Below, piece after piece: positions 30,970-39,467 of a stretch of DNA of 39,467 nucleotides. A program made the position numbers and the translations under genes. This stretch comes from Actinomycetota bacterium (GTDB lineage Bacteria; Actinomycetota; Acidimicrobiia; IMCC26256; PALSA-610): contig SXHN01000119.1 of the NCBI GenBank assembly GCA_005773635.1, positions 1 to 39,467 on the forward strand, written 5' to 3'. The stretch's first letter is position 1. Each line of letters starts with the position of its first letter. A model generated the notes under the pieces. That model worked only from the letters and a program-made list of their open reading frames with translations, made no database searches and was not told the origin of the DNA.

Positions 30970-31953
30970 TTGACCTCTTCATCGCTCTCCGACGTCGCGA
31001 CTGTCTCTGTACTGGTCCCTGGCAATCACCTCATGGTGGGTCTTCTTGGCTCCCGTGATGAATTGCTGCATCAGATTGATGCGGCATTTCCGGTACACAT
31101 CCACGTGCGGGGCAATGAGATCACGATTACCGGCGCCGCTGCCGACGCGCAGCGAGTCGGTCGTTTGTTTGAAGAGCTCGTGATGCTGTTGCAAGCCGGA
31201 CAATCGCTCGACACCGAGAGTTTGAGCCGTTCCATCGAGATGCTTCGCGAGGACCAACGGCCCAGCGAAGTGTTGCGCACCGAGGTTGTGCGGGGTCGTA
31301 AGTCGGTGCGCCCGAAAACGGCGGGCCAAAAACGCTACGTCGACGCGGTCAAAGACAACACCATCACATTCGCGATCGGGCCTGCCGGCACCGGCAAGAG
31401 CTATCTCGCGGTCGCATTCGCAGTCCAGGCCCTCCAGGCCAAGCAGGTCAACCGGATTGTGCTCACTCGCCCGGCGGTAGAAGCGGGCGAGCGCCTCGGC
31501 TTTCTTCCTGGCGACATGATGGCGAAGGTGGACCCCTACCTTCGCCCTCTGTACGACGCGCTCTACGACATGCTCGATGCCGAAGTGGTTGCGCGATTGA
31601 TGGAGCGAGGGACGATTGAAGTGGCTCCGCTTGCGTACATGCGCGGGCGCACGTTGAACGACAGCTTCATCATTCTCGACGAGGCCCAAAACACGACCGC
31701 CGAACAAATGAAGATGTTCCTGACTCGTCTTGGATTTGGGTCGAGAGCGGTCATTACGGGTGATGTAACGCAAATCGATCTCCCTGATGGTCGGGGTCGT
31801 AGCGGTCTCCTGCAGGTGCGCAAGATTCTCGAAGGTATCGACGGTTTGGCGTTCGTGGATCTGGGGAGTCGAGATGTTGTGCGTCATAAGATCGTCCAAG
31901 ACATCGTCGACGCCTACGCTGTGCAAGATCAGCAACGGTCTCCCGACCGCTGA
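30970..31953 (+). CDS. phoH: PhoH-family ATPase
   Basis: About 327 aa from TTG 30970. An N-terminal KH-like region (VLVPGNHLMVGLLGSRDEL then ITITGAAADAQRVGRLFEEL) is followed by a RecA-like PhoH ATPase with Walker A GPAGTGKS (about residues 137-144), VNRIVLTRPAVEAGERLGFL, Walker B SFIILDEAQNTT and RAVITGDVTQIDLP. PhoH proteins are ATP-binding and probably RNA-linked; they often neighbour ybeY and era, as here. The start is uncertain: the frame runs to TTG 30892, overlapping the regulator gene by 20 nt, but the extra 26 residues are unlike the family and no Shine-Dalgarno is present for either start. Confidence 0.92.
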   Translation: MTSSSLSDVATVSVLVPGNHLMVGLLGSRDELLHQIDAAFPVHIHVRGNEITITGAAADAQRVGRLFEELVMLLQAGQSLDTESLSRSIEMLREDQRPSEVLRTEVVRGRKSVRPKTAGQKRYVDAVKDNTITFAIGPAGTGKSYLAVAFAVQALQAKQVNRIVLTRPAVEAGERLGFLPGDMMAKVDPYLRPLYDALYDMLDAEVVARLMERGTIEVAPLAYMRGRTLNDSFIILDEAQNTTAEQMKMFLTRLGFGSRAVITGDVTQIDLPDGRGRSGLLQVRKILEGIDGLAFVDLGSRDVVRHKIVQDIVDAYAVQDQQRSPDR

Positions 31954-31958
31954 CCCTC

Positions 31959-32477
31959 ATGGACCCTGACGATCCCTCGCTTTACATCGCCGACGAACAG
32001 CGTGACGTCGCTGTCGATCTTGACCGCTACGGTCGGCTCGCGCGTTTTGTGCTCGAACGCCAGCGCGTGTCTCGCGACGTGGAGATGTCACTGATATTCG
32101 TTGATGAGACCACAATCGCCGAATACAACGAGCGATTCCTAGATCAGCCCGGCCCCACTGACGTCTTGTCGTTTCCGATAGATGAAGAAGCTCGCCCGAG
32201 CGGCCGGAGCCCCGACAATGGTGGGCGTGGCCCTGGATCGGGGAGCGACGATCAAGAAATTCCAACGATGCTCGGAGATGTGTTGGTATGCCCTGCGTAC
32301 GCGCAGCGTGAAGCGGCACAACGTAACGTCGCGCTTGATGACGAACTGTCGCTACTCGTCGTGCATGGGTGCTTGCACCTGCTCGGCCATGACCACGTCG
32401 AACCTGAGGAAACGTTAGAGATGCAAACCTTGGAACGCGAACTACTAGCTGGGTTCGCGCAAGTGGTGCAACAATGA
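31959..32477 (+). CDS. ybeY: Endoribonuclease YbeY
   Basis: A 172-aa metal-dependent endoribonuclease for 16S rRNA 3' maturation and ribosome quality control. The zinc triad is His136, His140 and His146 (VVHGCLHLLGHDH), and PGPTDVLSFP marks the conserved substrate region. A Gly/Ser/Asp-rich insertion at about residues 76-103 (between SFPIDEE and MLGDVLVC) lengthens the usual loop. The ATG at 31959 is 5 nt after the phoH stop; its own stop overlaps the next gene (ATGA). Part of the phoH-ybeY-corC-era operon. Confidence 0.96.
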   Translation: MDPDDPSLYIADEQRDVAVDLDRYGRLARFVLERQRVSRDVEMSLIFVDETTIAEYNERFLDQPGPTDVLSFPIDEEARPSGRSPDNGGRGPGSGSDDQEIPTMLGDVLVCPAYAQREAAQRNVALDDELSLLVVHGCLHLLGHDHVEPEETLEMQTLERELLAGFAQVVQQ

Positions 32478-33781
32478 ACAACACCTTCGCGTTGGTGATC
32501 GTTGCTGTTCTCTTTTCAGTCTCAAGTGTCTTGGCGATGGCCGAAACTGCCTTTACCCGCGCCAGCCGCATCAAGCTGCGCGGGTTTGCCGATAGCGGTG
32601 ATAAACGCGCGGAACGACTACTCACGCTGTTCGATGAGCCCGAGCGCACCCTCAACAGCGTGTTGTTGATCGTGTTGTTGTCGCAGATGACATCTGCGAC
32701 CTTGCTCGGCTCGGTGCTCGAATCGTCGGGAGGGCCTTGGGCATTCGTGCTGGGTACCGTGGGTGAAGTCTTTGTGTTCTTCACGTTCGCGGAAGTTGCG
32801 CCCAAGACCTACGCCGTGAAACATCCGGAAAAAGCTGCGCTTCGGCTTTCGGGTCTGTTGGTGTTTCTCACTCGGTTTTTGCCGCTTCGCATATTTGTCC
32901 GTGGGTTTATCGGCCTTGCGAACGTGATTCTTCCTGGCAAAGACTCTGCACAAACTGCGCTCGTCACTGAAGCGGAGATTCTCGCCATGGTGGATGTCGC
33001 TGCCGACGAATCATCGATTGAGGATGAAGAAAAGGAACTCATCCACTCAGTGCTTGAGATCGGCGATACTCCGATCAGCGACGTGATGACGCCCCGCACA
33101 CAGATGGAGGCAATTGAGGCGAGTGGTTCGGTAGAAGCCAGCATCGCTGTCATGATCAACAGTGGATTTTCGCGGTTGCCTTGTTATGAAGGTTCTACCG
33201 ACGACATCGTTGGGCTCGTGTACCTCAAAGACTTAGTAGCCCAATCCGCGGCCGGTGCTGGCGCCACCGCAGTACGTGAATGTCTACGAGAAGCGGTATT
33301 TGTGCCCGAGTCGAAAAAGGTCGACGAACTCCTGCGGATGATGCAAGCCCGCAAGTTTCACATGGCGATCGTCGTCGATGAATTCGGCGGGACTGCAGGC
33401 ATCGTGACGATGGAAGATCTACTCGAAGAAATCGTCGGCGAAATCATTGACGAATTCGATGCCCACGTCGACGAAATTGAGACGCTGGACGAGCGACGGT
33501 GGCGCGTGCCAGGCCGCACCCCGATAGGGGATCTCGAAGACGAAGTCAACGCTGAGTTGGGCGACGACTGGGACACTGTTGGTGGGCTTGTATTTAACGC
33601 GATCGGGCACGTACCCGAGGCAGGCGAGTGTGTTCACTATGAGGGGTTTGAGTTCTGTGCTGAAGCGATTGATGGCCGCCGTATCGTGTCGGTAATCGTG
33701 CGACGTCTGACCCGCGACGAACTTGCCGCGCTGCGCGTCGGCGAAGACGGTGCAAGTGCCACGTCATCGAGTAATTCGTGA
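32474..33781 (+). CDS. CorC/HlyC-family CBS-domain membrane protein
   Basis: 435 aa with an N-terminal CNNM/DUF21 transmembrane domain (about residues 1-180; starts LVIVAVLFSVSSVLAMAETA, the AMAE motif, and TRASRIKLRGFADSG), then EKELIHSVLEIGDTPISDVM, PRTQMEAIEA and two CBS motifs (about 195-320; LPCYEGSTDDIVGLVYLKDL and MAIVVDEFGGTAGIVTMEDL), and a C-terminal CorC/HlyC domain (RRWRVPGRTPIGDLEDEVNA). Such proteins are linked to Mg2+/Co2+ transport or tolerance. Its ATG overlaps the ybeY stop, and its stop overlaps the era GTG. The order ybeY-corC-era is conserved in actinobacteria. Confidence 0.94.
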   Translation: MNNTFALVIVAVLFSVSSVLAMAETAFTRASRIKLRGFADSGDKRAERLLTLFDEPERTLNSVLLIVLLSQMTSATLLGSVLESSGGPWAFVLGTVGEVFVFFTFAEVAPKTYAVKHPEKAALRLSGLLVFLTRFLPLRIFVRGFIGLANVILPGKDSAQTALVTEAEILAMVDVAADESSIEDEEKELIHSVLEIGDTPISDVMTPRTQMEAIEASGSVEASIAVMINSGFSRLPCYEGSTDDIVGLVYLKDLVAQSAAGAGATAVRECLREAVFVPESKKVDELLRMMQARKFHMAIVVDEFGGTAGIVTMEDLLEEIVGEIIDEFDAHVDEIETLDERRWRVPGRTPIGDLEDEVNAELGDDWDTVGGLVFNAIGHVPEAGECVHYEGFEFCAEAIDGRRIVSVIVRRLTRDELAALRVGEDGASATSSSNS

Positions 33782-34704
33782 CCGAGGCAGAATTGCCAGA
33801 CGAACAATTTCGGTCAGGATTCGTGACGCTGTTTGGGCGACCAAATGTGGGCAAGTCCACGTTGGTGAACGCTCTCGTTGGTAGCAAGGTCACCATTGTT
33901 TCTGACAAACCTCAAACCACGCGCACGACCGTGAGGGGTGTGCGCACGACACCGGATCATCAGATGGTGTTTCTTGATACCCCCGGAGTGCACCGTCCTC
34001 GCACATTACTTGGCGAACGCACAAACAAGCGCGCCGTGGAGTCATTGGCCGCTACAGACGTCGTCTGCCTTTTGATGGAAGCCAATACCCAAATTGGGCC
34101 TGGTGATCGGTTCGTCGCGGATCTTGTGCACAAGTCTGATGCCGTCGCTCGGATCGCAGTGCTCAATAAAGTTGATCTCGCGACGCATGACCAGATCGGC
34201 GAGCATCTCGGGCTATTAGGCAGCGGAGAACTCGGAGTGTTCGATGCCTTTGTGCCAATATCCGCGCATCTCGGCGACAACCTGGACGCGCTGATTTCAG
34301 AACTGGTTGCCCACATCCCAGTCGGGCCGCACTATTACCCACAAGGGCAGCTCAGCGACCAGCCCGAGACTTTTTTGGCCGCCGAGCTTGTGCGTGAACA
34401 GCTGCTTGAAGGCGCGCGCGACGAGCTCCCGCACTCCATCACCGTTGCGGTCACAGAGATGGAAGAACGCACGACAGGAAAGGGCGAAGATCTCCTAGCG
34501 ATGCGTGCGGTCATTCGGGTCGAACGCGATTCTCAAAAGGGCATAGTGATTGGGCACAAGGGTGAGAATCTCAAGCGAGCAGGCATGGGTGCGCGTGAGG
34601 AGCTGGAGCGGCTTCTCGGCGTGAAAGTCCACCTTGAGCTTCACGTGCGGGTGGATTCGGACTGGCAACGCAAAGCCAACGCTCTCGATCGACTTGGCTA
34701 CTAA
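33778..34704 (+). CDS. era: GTPase Era
   Basis: A 308-aa GTPase required for 16S rRNA processing and 30S assembly. G1 is GRPNVGKST (about residues 20-28), switch G2 around TTRTTVRGV, G3 DTPGVHRPR, G4 NKVDL and G5-like ISAHLGDNLD. The KH RNA-binding domain follows at about 225-305 (GIVIGHKGENLKRAGMGARE then ELERLLGVKVHLELHVRVDS). GTG 33778 overlaps the upstream stop (GTGA). It ends the phoH-to-era run. After it, 101 nt lead to the oxidase operon. Confidence 0.96.
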   Translation: MTEAELPDEQFRSGFVTLFGRPNVGKSTLVNALVGSKVTIVSDKPQTTRTTVRGVRTTPDHQMVFLDTPGVHRPRTLLGERTNKRAVESLAATDVVCLLMEANTQIGPGDRFVADLVHKSDAVARIAVLNKVDLATHDQIGEHLGLLGSGELGVFDAFVPISAHLGDNLDALISELVAHIPVGPHYYPQGQLSDQPETFLAAELVREQLLEGARDELPHSITVAVTEMEERTTGKGEDLLAMRAVIRVERDSQKGIVIGHKGENLKRAGMGAREELERLLGVKVHLELHVRVDSDWQRKANALDRLGY

Positions 34705-34805
34705 TTCGCCACTCTCGCAGCTATGCCATATAGAGTCGCCAAAGCACGCGAAATCGTTCGTCACAGCCACGCTCGCGGCCGTAGGCCCGGGCCGGGAGAG
34801 GTCTG

Positions 34806-36002
34806 ATGTTGCAAGGAATATGGCGGCGAGGCCGACACACCAAACTTACGGCGTTCGTCGTGCTTGGCGCAGTTGCGCTCGCGGGCTGTGGATCCGACAG
34901 CAGGAACCAATCGACGTTCGAGGCCAACGGCAAAATCGCTCGTGACGATGCCAACATCTTCAATGCATTTTTCATCGTTGCTGCAATTATCGGTATTGGC
35001 ATCATGGCGGCAACCGTGTTCGCAGCGATTCGGTTTCGGTCGCGTCCGGGCAACGAGAATCCGGTCCAGATCCACGGCAACACAAAGCTTGAGCTGAGCT
35101 GGACAATCGCTCCTGCTGTGATCCTTGCGATCATGGGTGTGTTCACCGTCAAGATGATCTGGGACCAAGCTGCCAAGCCCGCAAATGCGATGGAAATCAC
35201 CGTTACGGCCAAACAATGGTGGTGGCAGTTCGAGTACACCAAAGTCGAAGGTCAAACGAAACAGGTAGTGACGGCGAACGAGTTACACATTCCTGCAGGC
35301 GTGCCGGTGTGGTTAACCTTGAAATCCGACAACGTCAACCATTCGTTTTGGATTCCGCAATTGATGGGGACCAAAGACAACATTGATGGCCATGTCAATA
35401 CATTGCAGCTGATCGCGGATGAGGAAATGGCGACTGCTGCCGAGGTCGACCAGTGGCTCGGCGGACAGTGCAAGCAGTATTGCGGGCTGAGCCACGCCGA
35501 CATGCGGGTGCGGGCCAAGGTCGATAGCAAAGAGGTCTTCGCCAAATGGTACGAGAGCCAACTTGAGCCGTGGACTGCGGCCGAGCTCGGCACATTCAAG
35601 CAGTGGGACGACGTCTACGCCTGTTCGAGTTGCCATTACATCCAAGGCCTCGTTCCCGACGACGATGCTGGGGTGCAAGCTGGCAGCAAACCAGTTCCTT
35701 CCCAGCGAGGCCCAAACCTCACCCACCTTGCTGATCGCAAATCCTTCGGGAGCGCGACATTCAGCTACGGCATCGAGTCCATCGACCCTGAGGATCTCAC
35801 CGAGTGGATCTGGGACGCGCAAAAACATTCTGCGGGCCAGGACAACAGCAAGCCGATGCAGTGCCCCGAGTACCCCGACTCGACGGCCAAAATAAAGTGT
35901 GTTGGCATGCCGTCGTTCAAGCATGACAAGCGCAACCCAATGTCGCGCGAAACGGCAAACGAGATCGCGATCTTCTTACTGAATATTGGAAAGAAAGCAT
36001 GA
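34806..36002 (+). CDS. ctaC: Cytochrome c oxidase subunit II with fused cytochrome c (caa3 type)
   Basis: 398-aa electron-entry subunit. A lipoprotein-type signal ends in LAGC (Cys28), followed by two TM helices (about residues 52-75 and 100-118). The CuA domain has W-rich AKQWWWQFEY, His179 (NVNHSFWIP), Cys222 and Cys226 (GQCKQYCGLSH), His230 and Met233. The usual CxExC Glu is Gln224. A C-terminal class I cytochrome c domain has C273SSCH and a candidate axial Met in VGMPSF, so this is a caa3-type subunit that can take electrons on its own heme c. The ATG at 34806 is preceded by GGAGAGG. First gene of the oxidase operon. Confidence 0.95.
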   Translation: MLQGIWRRGRHTKLTAFVVLGAVALAGCGSDSRNQSTFEANGKIARDDANIFNAFFIVAAIIGIGIMAATVFAAIRFRSRPGNENPVQIHGNTKLELSWTIAPAVILAIMGVFTVKMIWDQAAKPANAMEITVTAKQWWWQFEYTKVEGQTKQVVTANELHIPAGVPVWLTLKSDNVNHSFWIPQLMGTKDNIDGHVNTLQLIADEEMATAAEVDQWLGGQCKQYCGLSHADMRVRAKVDSKEVFAKWYESQLEPWTAAELGTFKQWDDVYACSSCHYIQGLVPDDDAGVQAGSKPVPSQRGPNLTHLADRKSFGSATFSYGIESIDPEDLTEWIWDAQKHSAGQDNSKPMQCPEYPDSTAKIKCVGMPSFKHDKRNPMSRETANEIAIFLLNIGKKA

Positions 36003-36033
36003 CCCTTGTTCGCAGTCATCACGGAGTAGTTCA

Positions 36034-37950
36034 ATGACCACTTTGGATCCCTCCTCAGTGCTTGCTCAACGGCAGCAGCGGCTGGCGCGCCCGACCAAGG
36101 CAACCGGCTGGACAAGCTGGCTGACTACGGTCGACCACAAAAAGATCGCAATTCTGTACGGCTCCACTGCGATGGTCTTCATGGTGCTCGGCGGTGTTGA
36201 AGCTCTGCTGATTCGCTTACAGCTGTGGCGGCCAAACGGCACAGTGCTGACCGCGGCGACGTACAACCAATTGTTCACAATGCACGGCACGACGATGGTG
36301 TTCTTGGTCGGTATGCCGATGGCAGTTGCGTTTGGTAACTACTTGCTCCCGCTGATGATCGGTGCTCGCGACGTTGCCTTCCCTCGGATCAACATGCTGG
36401 GGTATTGGATCTTCCTGCTCGGCGGAGTTTTCCTATATTCGAGTTTCTTCCTCGGTGGCGCGCCGAACGGTGGGTGGTTTGGTTACGCCCCGCTGACCTC
36501 AATGCCGATGGCCCGCGGTTTCCTACCGAGCCATGGCGCTGATTTCTGGGCGATCGGGTTGATCATGCTTGGTATCGGCTCCGTCACCTCGGCGGTGAAT
36601 TTCATTGTGACAACGCTGAATATGCGAGCGCCAGGGATGACGCTGTTGCGTATGCCCGTATTCGTATGGATGATTTTCATCATCGCGATGTTGACGTTGT
36701 TTGCATTGCCGCCGGTCACCGCGGCGCTGATCCAGGTCTACATGGACCGCAATTTCGGGACGCATTTCTTCGACGCCGCAGCGGGTGGAGATCCGCTGCT
36801 CTACCAGCATCTGTTCTGGCTGTTCGGGCATCCTGAGGTGTACATCCTCATTCTGCCGGGTATGGGCATCGTGTCGGAGATCCTGCCAGTCTTCAGCCGT
36901 AAGCCGTTGTTTGGTGCCCGAGTTGTCGTCATGTCGGGAATTGCGATTGGTTTCGTTGGTTGGGGCGTGTGGGTGCACCACATGTTCGCAACTGGTGTGG
37001 GCCCCGCGACCACGACCGGCTTCGGGATTGCCACGATGGCGATCGCGGTACCTACGGGCGTCAAAATCTTCAACTGGTTGGGAACGGTGTGGGGAGGTGC
37101 AGTGCGCCTGACCACGGCGATGTTGTACAGCCTTGGGTTCATCGCCATGTTCACCCTCGGTGGGTTGTCGGGTGTGATGCACTCCATCGTGCCCTCCAAC
37201 GGGCAGCAACACGACACATATTTTGTGGTTGCGCATTTCCACTACGTGCTGTTTGGTGGTTTGATCTTCGCGATTTTCGGCGGCTTCTACTACTGGTGGC
37301 CCAAAGTGTTCGGCCACTTTCTCAGCGAGAAGATGGGCAAAGTGGGGTTCTGGCTGCTGTTCGTCGGCTTCAACCTCACGTTCTTCCCGATGCACATCGT
37401 CGGCCTTCAGGGCATGCCGCGCCGCACCTACACATACGGCACCGGGCATGGCTGGGAGCTCATGAATCAACTCGAAACCGTCGGCGGGTTCATTATTGCC
37501 TTGGCCGTCTTGGTGTTCATCGTGAACGTGGTCGCCAGCCGCAAACGCAATGACCTTGCGGGTGCAGACCCATGGGACGGCCGAACCCTCGAGTGGAGCA
37601 TCCCATCGCCCGTGCCCGTCTACAACTTCTTGGAAGTACCTGAAGTCCACGCGTTCGACGACTTCTGGCACCGCAAATACACCGAAGACGAAGAGGGACG
37701 GCTTGTGCGGCTTCCCTCGGGTGGAAGCGATGCAGGTGAACACCCAGAAGGTGAACATAGCGACGGGTCACATATTCACCTTCCGTCGCCGTCGTATTGG
37801 CCCCTGGTCTTTGCGTTCGGTTTGCCCATGTCCGGTTATGGCTTCGTATTCAAGAACTGGTGGTTAGTTGGTGTCGGCGTGGCAGTTTTGATGTTTGGTT
37901 TGACGGCCTGGCTTGTGGAGCCCGACACGGCACAGGACGATCACTCATGA
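36034..37950 (+). CDS. ctaD: Cytochrome c oxidase subunit I
   Basis: 638-aa catalytic subunit of the aa3/caa3 oxidase, carrying heme a, heme a3 and CuB in about 12 TM helices. Key elements are the heme a ligand region FTMHGTTMVFLVG, GHPEVYILILPGMG with His266, Glu268 and Tyr270 (CuB ligand, the K/D-proton Glu of A-type oxidases and the cross-linked Tyr), the CuB pair VHHMFATG, and HFHYVLFGG with the a3 and a ligands. A hydrophilic acidic/His-rich segment (about 545-580) precedes two extra C-terminal helices, possibly a subunit-III-like or CtaF-like extension. ATG 36034 has GGAG 8 nt upstream. The stop overlaps ctaE (ATGA). Confidence 0.96.
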   Translation: MTTLDPSSVLAQRQQRLARPTKATGWTSWLTTVDHKKIAILYGSTAMVFMVLGGVEALLIRLQLWRPNGTVLTAATYNQLFTMHGTTMVFLVGMPMAVAFGNYLLPLMIGARDVAFPRINMLGYWIFLLGGVFLYSSFFLGGAPNGGWFGYAPLTSMPMARGFLPSHGADFWAIGLIMLGIGSVTSAVNFIVTTLNMRAPGMTLLRMPVFVWMIFIIAMLTLFALPPVTAALIQVYMDRNFGTHFFDAAAGGDPLLYQHLFWLFGHPEVYILILPGMGIVSEILPVFSRKPLFGARVVVMSGIAIGFVGWGVWVHHMFATGVGPATTTGFGIATMAIAVPTGVKIFNWLGTVWGGAVRLTTAMLYSLGFIAMFTLGGLSGVMHSIVPSNGQQHDTYFVVAHFHYVLFGGLIFAIFGGFYYWWPKVFGHFLSEKMGKVGFWLLFVGFNLTFFPMHIVGLQGMPRRTYTYGTGHGWELMNQLETVGGFIIALAVLVFIVNVVASRKRNDLAGADPWDGRTLEWSIPSPVPVYNFLEVPEVHAFDDFWHRKYTEDEEGRLVRLPSGGSDAGEHPEGEHSDGSHIHLPSPSYWPLVFAFGLPMSGYGFVFKNWWLVGVGVAVLMFGLTAWLVEPDTAQDDHS

Positions 37951-38612
37951 GCGCCGTGACCGCCGACTCGGCAACACAAGATCACGGGCATGGCGCCAAT
38001 GCGGGGCATGGCCAAACCACCAATACTGGCGTCTCGAATACAAAGCTCGCGGTCTGGGCGTTCCTGTCGTCGGAGGCGCTGTTCTTCGGATCGTTTATCT
38101 CCACCTATCTGCTCTATCGCGGCCGAGACACAAACTTCGCTGCGGCTGGATTGATACCAGAGGCCTACAACCCGCAAGACCTGTTCAACATCGAGTTCAC
38201 CTCAGCGACCAGCTTCATTTTGTTGATGAGTTCGCTCACGATGGTCTTGGCGCTCGCAGCGTTGCAACGCGATGACCACCGACGCTTCCGTATTTGGATT
38301 GCATCCACTGCGCTGTTCGGTCTCACCTTCATCGCCGGTCAGGTCTATGAGTTCACCGAGTTTTACCGCGAAGGCCTGCAGTTGGGCAGCGGCACGTTTG
38401 GCGGATCCTTCTATGTGATGACCGGGCTGCATGGCGCGCACGTCACGGTGGGTATTTTCTGGCTGCTATCGCTCTATCAGCGGTCCCTGCAGGGCAAGCT
38501 TGGCTCCGAAAAGTCCGAAGCTGTCGAAGTTGCAGGGCTGTATTGGCACTTCGTCGACATCGTGTGGATTGTGATCTTCACTGTCGTGTACCTCGTCCCG
38601 TACCACAAGTGA
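37947..38612 (+). CDS. ctaE: Cytochrome c oxidase subunit III
   Basis: 221-aa heme-free membrane subunit. The N-terminus is His/Gly-rich (HGHGANAGHG). Five TM helices follow, with family motifs KLAVWAFLSSEALFFGSFIS, then YEFTEFYREGL, FYVMTGLHGAHVTVGIFWLL and the final AGLYWHFVDIVWIVIFTVVY, including the conserved subunit III Glu (SSEALFF) and WHFVD. It has five rather than seven helices, as common in prokaryotic subunit III. ATG 37947 overlaps the ctaD stop. Confidence 0.95.
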   Translation: MSAVTADSATQDHGHGANAGHGQTTNTGVSNTKLAVWAFLSSEALFFGSFISTYLLYRGRDTNFAAAGLIPEAYNPQDLFNIEFTSATSFILLMSSLTMVLALAALQRDDHRRFRIWIASTALFGLTFIAGQVYEFTEFYREGLQLGSGTFGGSFYVMTGLHGAHVTVGIFWLLSLYQRSLQGKLGSEKSEAVEVAGLYWHFVDIVWIVIFTVVYLVPYHK

Positions 38613-38627
38613 TCGTTTGAGGCTTGC

Positions 38628-39020
38628 GTGAGTACCACAACTGATCTCGTCATCGCAGAAGACCACGGCGCGATTGTTCCTGTTTCGACAGGAGCAGTCG
38701 AGCATGCTGAGGGTCACAGTCATCCTGGTCCGCGCCAATACGTCATCATCGCGGTGATTTTGGTGGTGATCACCGCCATCGAAGTTGGCATGTCATATCT
38801 CGAAGGTGATGTCGACTCGAACGTGTTGATCGCGATGTTGTTGGGTGCAGCAGCAATTAAGTTCGTCCTGGTAGTGGCATGGTTCATGCACCTTAAGACC
38901 GACAGCAAGATCTTGCGACGCTTCTTCATCATGGGGCTCGTCGGGGCGATTTTGCTCTTCACGGTTATCTTTTTGACCTTGCACGGGATGCAGAACTCTT
39001 ACAACTTCCCGACTCGTTGA
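38628..39020 (+). CDS. ctaF: Cytochrome c oxidase subunit IV (CtaF-like)
   Basis: A 130-aa small membrane protein with a His-rich N-terminus (AEGHSHPGPRQY) and three TM helices (VIIAVILVVITAIEVGMSYL; NVLIAMLLGAAAIKFVLVVA; FIMGLVGAILLFTVIFLTL). The WFMHLKTDSKILRR loop is diagnostic of the prokaryotic COX IV/CyoD-like family. GTG 38628 lies 15 nt after the ctaE stop. It is probably involved in assembly or stability of the oxidase. Confidence 0.9.
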   Translation: MSTTTDLVIAEDHGAIVPVSTGAVEHAEGHSHPGPRQYVIIAVILVVITAIEVGMSYLEGDVDSNVLIAMLLGAAAIKFVLVVAWFMHLKTDSKILRRFFIMGLVGAILLFTVIFLTLHGMQNSYNFPTR

Positions 39021-39021
39021 C

Positions 39022-39467
39022 ATGATTGCGGTGACCCGCGTCGGATTTCCAGGGTGGGAGGCTCATCCCGACGTGTGGTTGATTGTCGGGCTGGTCAGTG
39101 CTTTGTACTTCATTGCCGTGCGGCGGGTTGGCCCCACCATGGTTCGTGTGGGTGAGGTCGTCGTAACCCGGCGCCATATTTCGTGTGTTGCTGCTGGCAT
39201 TGGCGTCATCTGGATCGCCTCGGACTACCCGATACACGACCTTGCTGAGCGGTACTTGTTCAGCATCCACATGACGCAACATCTCATGTATTCCATGATT
39301 GCCGCACCGTTGTTGATCTTTGCGTGTCCGCCATGGATGGCCCGGTACGTATTGGAAACGACCCGAACGCTGGGTTTGGTCCGTCAGCTGTCGCGTCTCG
39401 TCCCGGCCATCGTGCTGTTCAACGTGGTGCTAGTGATTACCCACCTCCCCGCGGTGGTGTCGCTCAG
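39022..39467 (+). CDS. CtaG-type (caa3_CtaG) oxidase assembly protein, partial
   Basis: The gene starts with ATG 39022, one base after the ctaF stop, and is cut by the window end (about 148 codons visible). The sequence shows hydrophobic helices (VWLIVGLVSALYFIAV; ISCVAAGIGVIWIAS) and the family-typical SIHMTQHLMYSMIAAPLLIF (conserved His residues), with DYPIHDLAERYLF before it. These match the Bacillus-type caa3 assembly factor CtaG (DUF1404-like), not the CuB chaperone CtaG/Cox11. It is thought to help assemble the copper-containing oxidase, consistent with its place in the operon. Confidence 0.88.
   Translation, partial: MIAVTRVGFPGWEAHPDVWLIVGLVSALYFIAVRRVGPTMVRVGEVVVTRRHISCVAAGIGVIWIASDYPIHDLAERYLFSIHMTQHLMYSMIAAPLLIFACPPWMARYVLETTRTLGLVRQLSRLVPAIVLFNVVLVITHLPAVVSL

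Noticed and set aside
36523-37758. 411-codon leftward open frame
   Set aside because: It is antisense to ctaD, whose catalytic motifs are all intact; the translation is His/Glu/Arg-rich with no recognisable domain.

Overview
The window reads as chromosomal DNA of a high-GC actinobacterium, most likely class Acidimicrobiia (Actinomycetota). This is inference from gene content and order, not from a marker search. The right half carries the actinobacterial order comEA-comEC-holA-rpsT-lepA-hemW-hrcA-dnaJ-rsmE-phoH-ybeY-corC-era. It also has a BldD-type regulator, a deazaflavin (F420)-dependent oxidoreductase family protein, a SigK/RskA-like sigma/anti-sigma pair, and an actinobacterial-type LeuS. 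Many genes are coupled by 1-14 nt overlaps (ATGA, GTGA), and several starts lack a Shine-Dalgarno sequence and may be leaderless.

Layout. (1) 1-4700, accessory genes: a possible partial leftward gene at the edge; a DrrA/DrrB-type ABC exporter coupled to an alpha/beta hydrolase and an F420-type oxidoreductase; then a methyltransferase divergent from a MerR regulator, sharing a palindromic operator. (2) 4800-9212: a membrane-anchored YceI-like protein and a heterodimeric ABC exporter. (3) 9213-13586: an aromatic-degradation-like module (MarR regulator, extradiol dioxygenase, atypical SDR, FAD aromatic hydroxylase). It is bracketed on both sides by the same 46-nt dyad-containing repeat, four copies on the left and two on the right, all in one orientation. 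(4) 13587-22940: housekeeping genes leuS, comEA-comEC-holA, convergent rpsT and a ribokinase-like gene, and lepA. (5) 22924-25972: a leftward acyl-CoA dehydrogenase with a coupled 138-aa orphan, then a rightward ECF sigma factor and its membrane anti-sigma. (6) 26050-34704: hemW, a CIRCE element, hrcA-dnaJ, rsmE preceded by two 7-codon coupled mini-ORFs, a BldD-like c-di-GMP-type regulator, and the phoH-ybeY-corC-era run. (7) 34806-39467: a caa3-type cytochrome oxidase operon ctaC-D-E-F-ctaG, cut by the window end.

How it fits together. Right of 13.6 kb is ordinary core genome for translation, heat shock, RNA maturation, replication and aerobic respiration. The likely novelty is in three places: the repeat-bracketed catabolic module with its MarR palindrome promoter; the tandemly duplicated start region of rsmE; and the BldD-like regulator with an intact c-di-GMP signature beside RNA-processing genes. 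No rRNA, tRNA, CRISPR array, transposase or integrase gene was seen.
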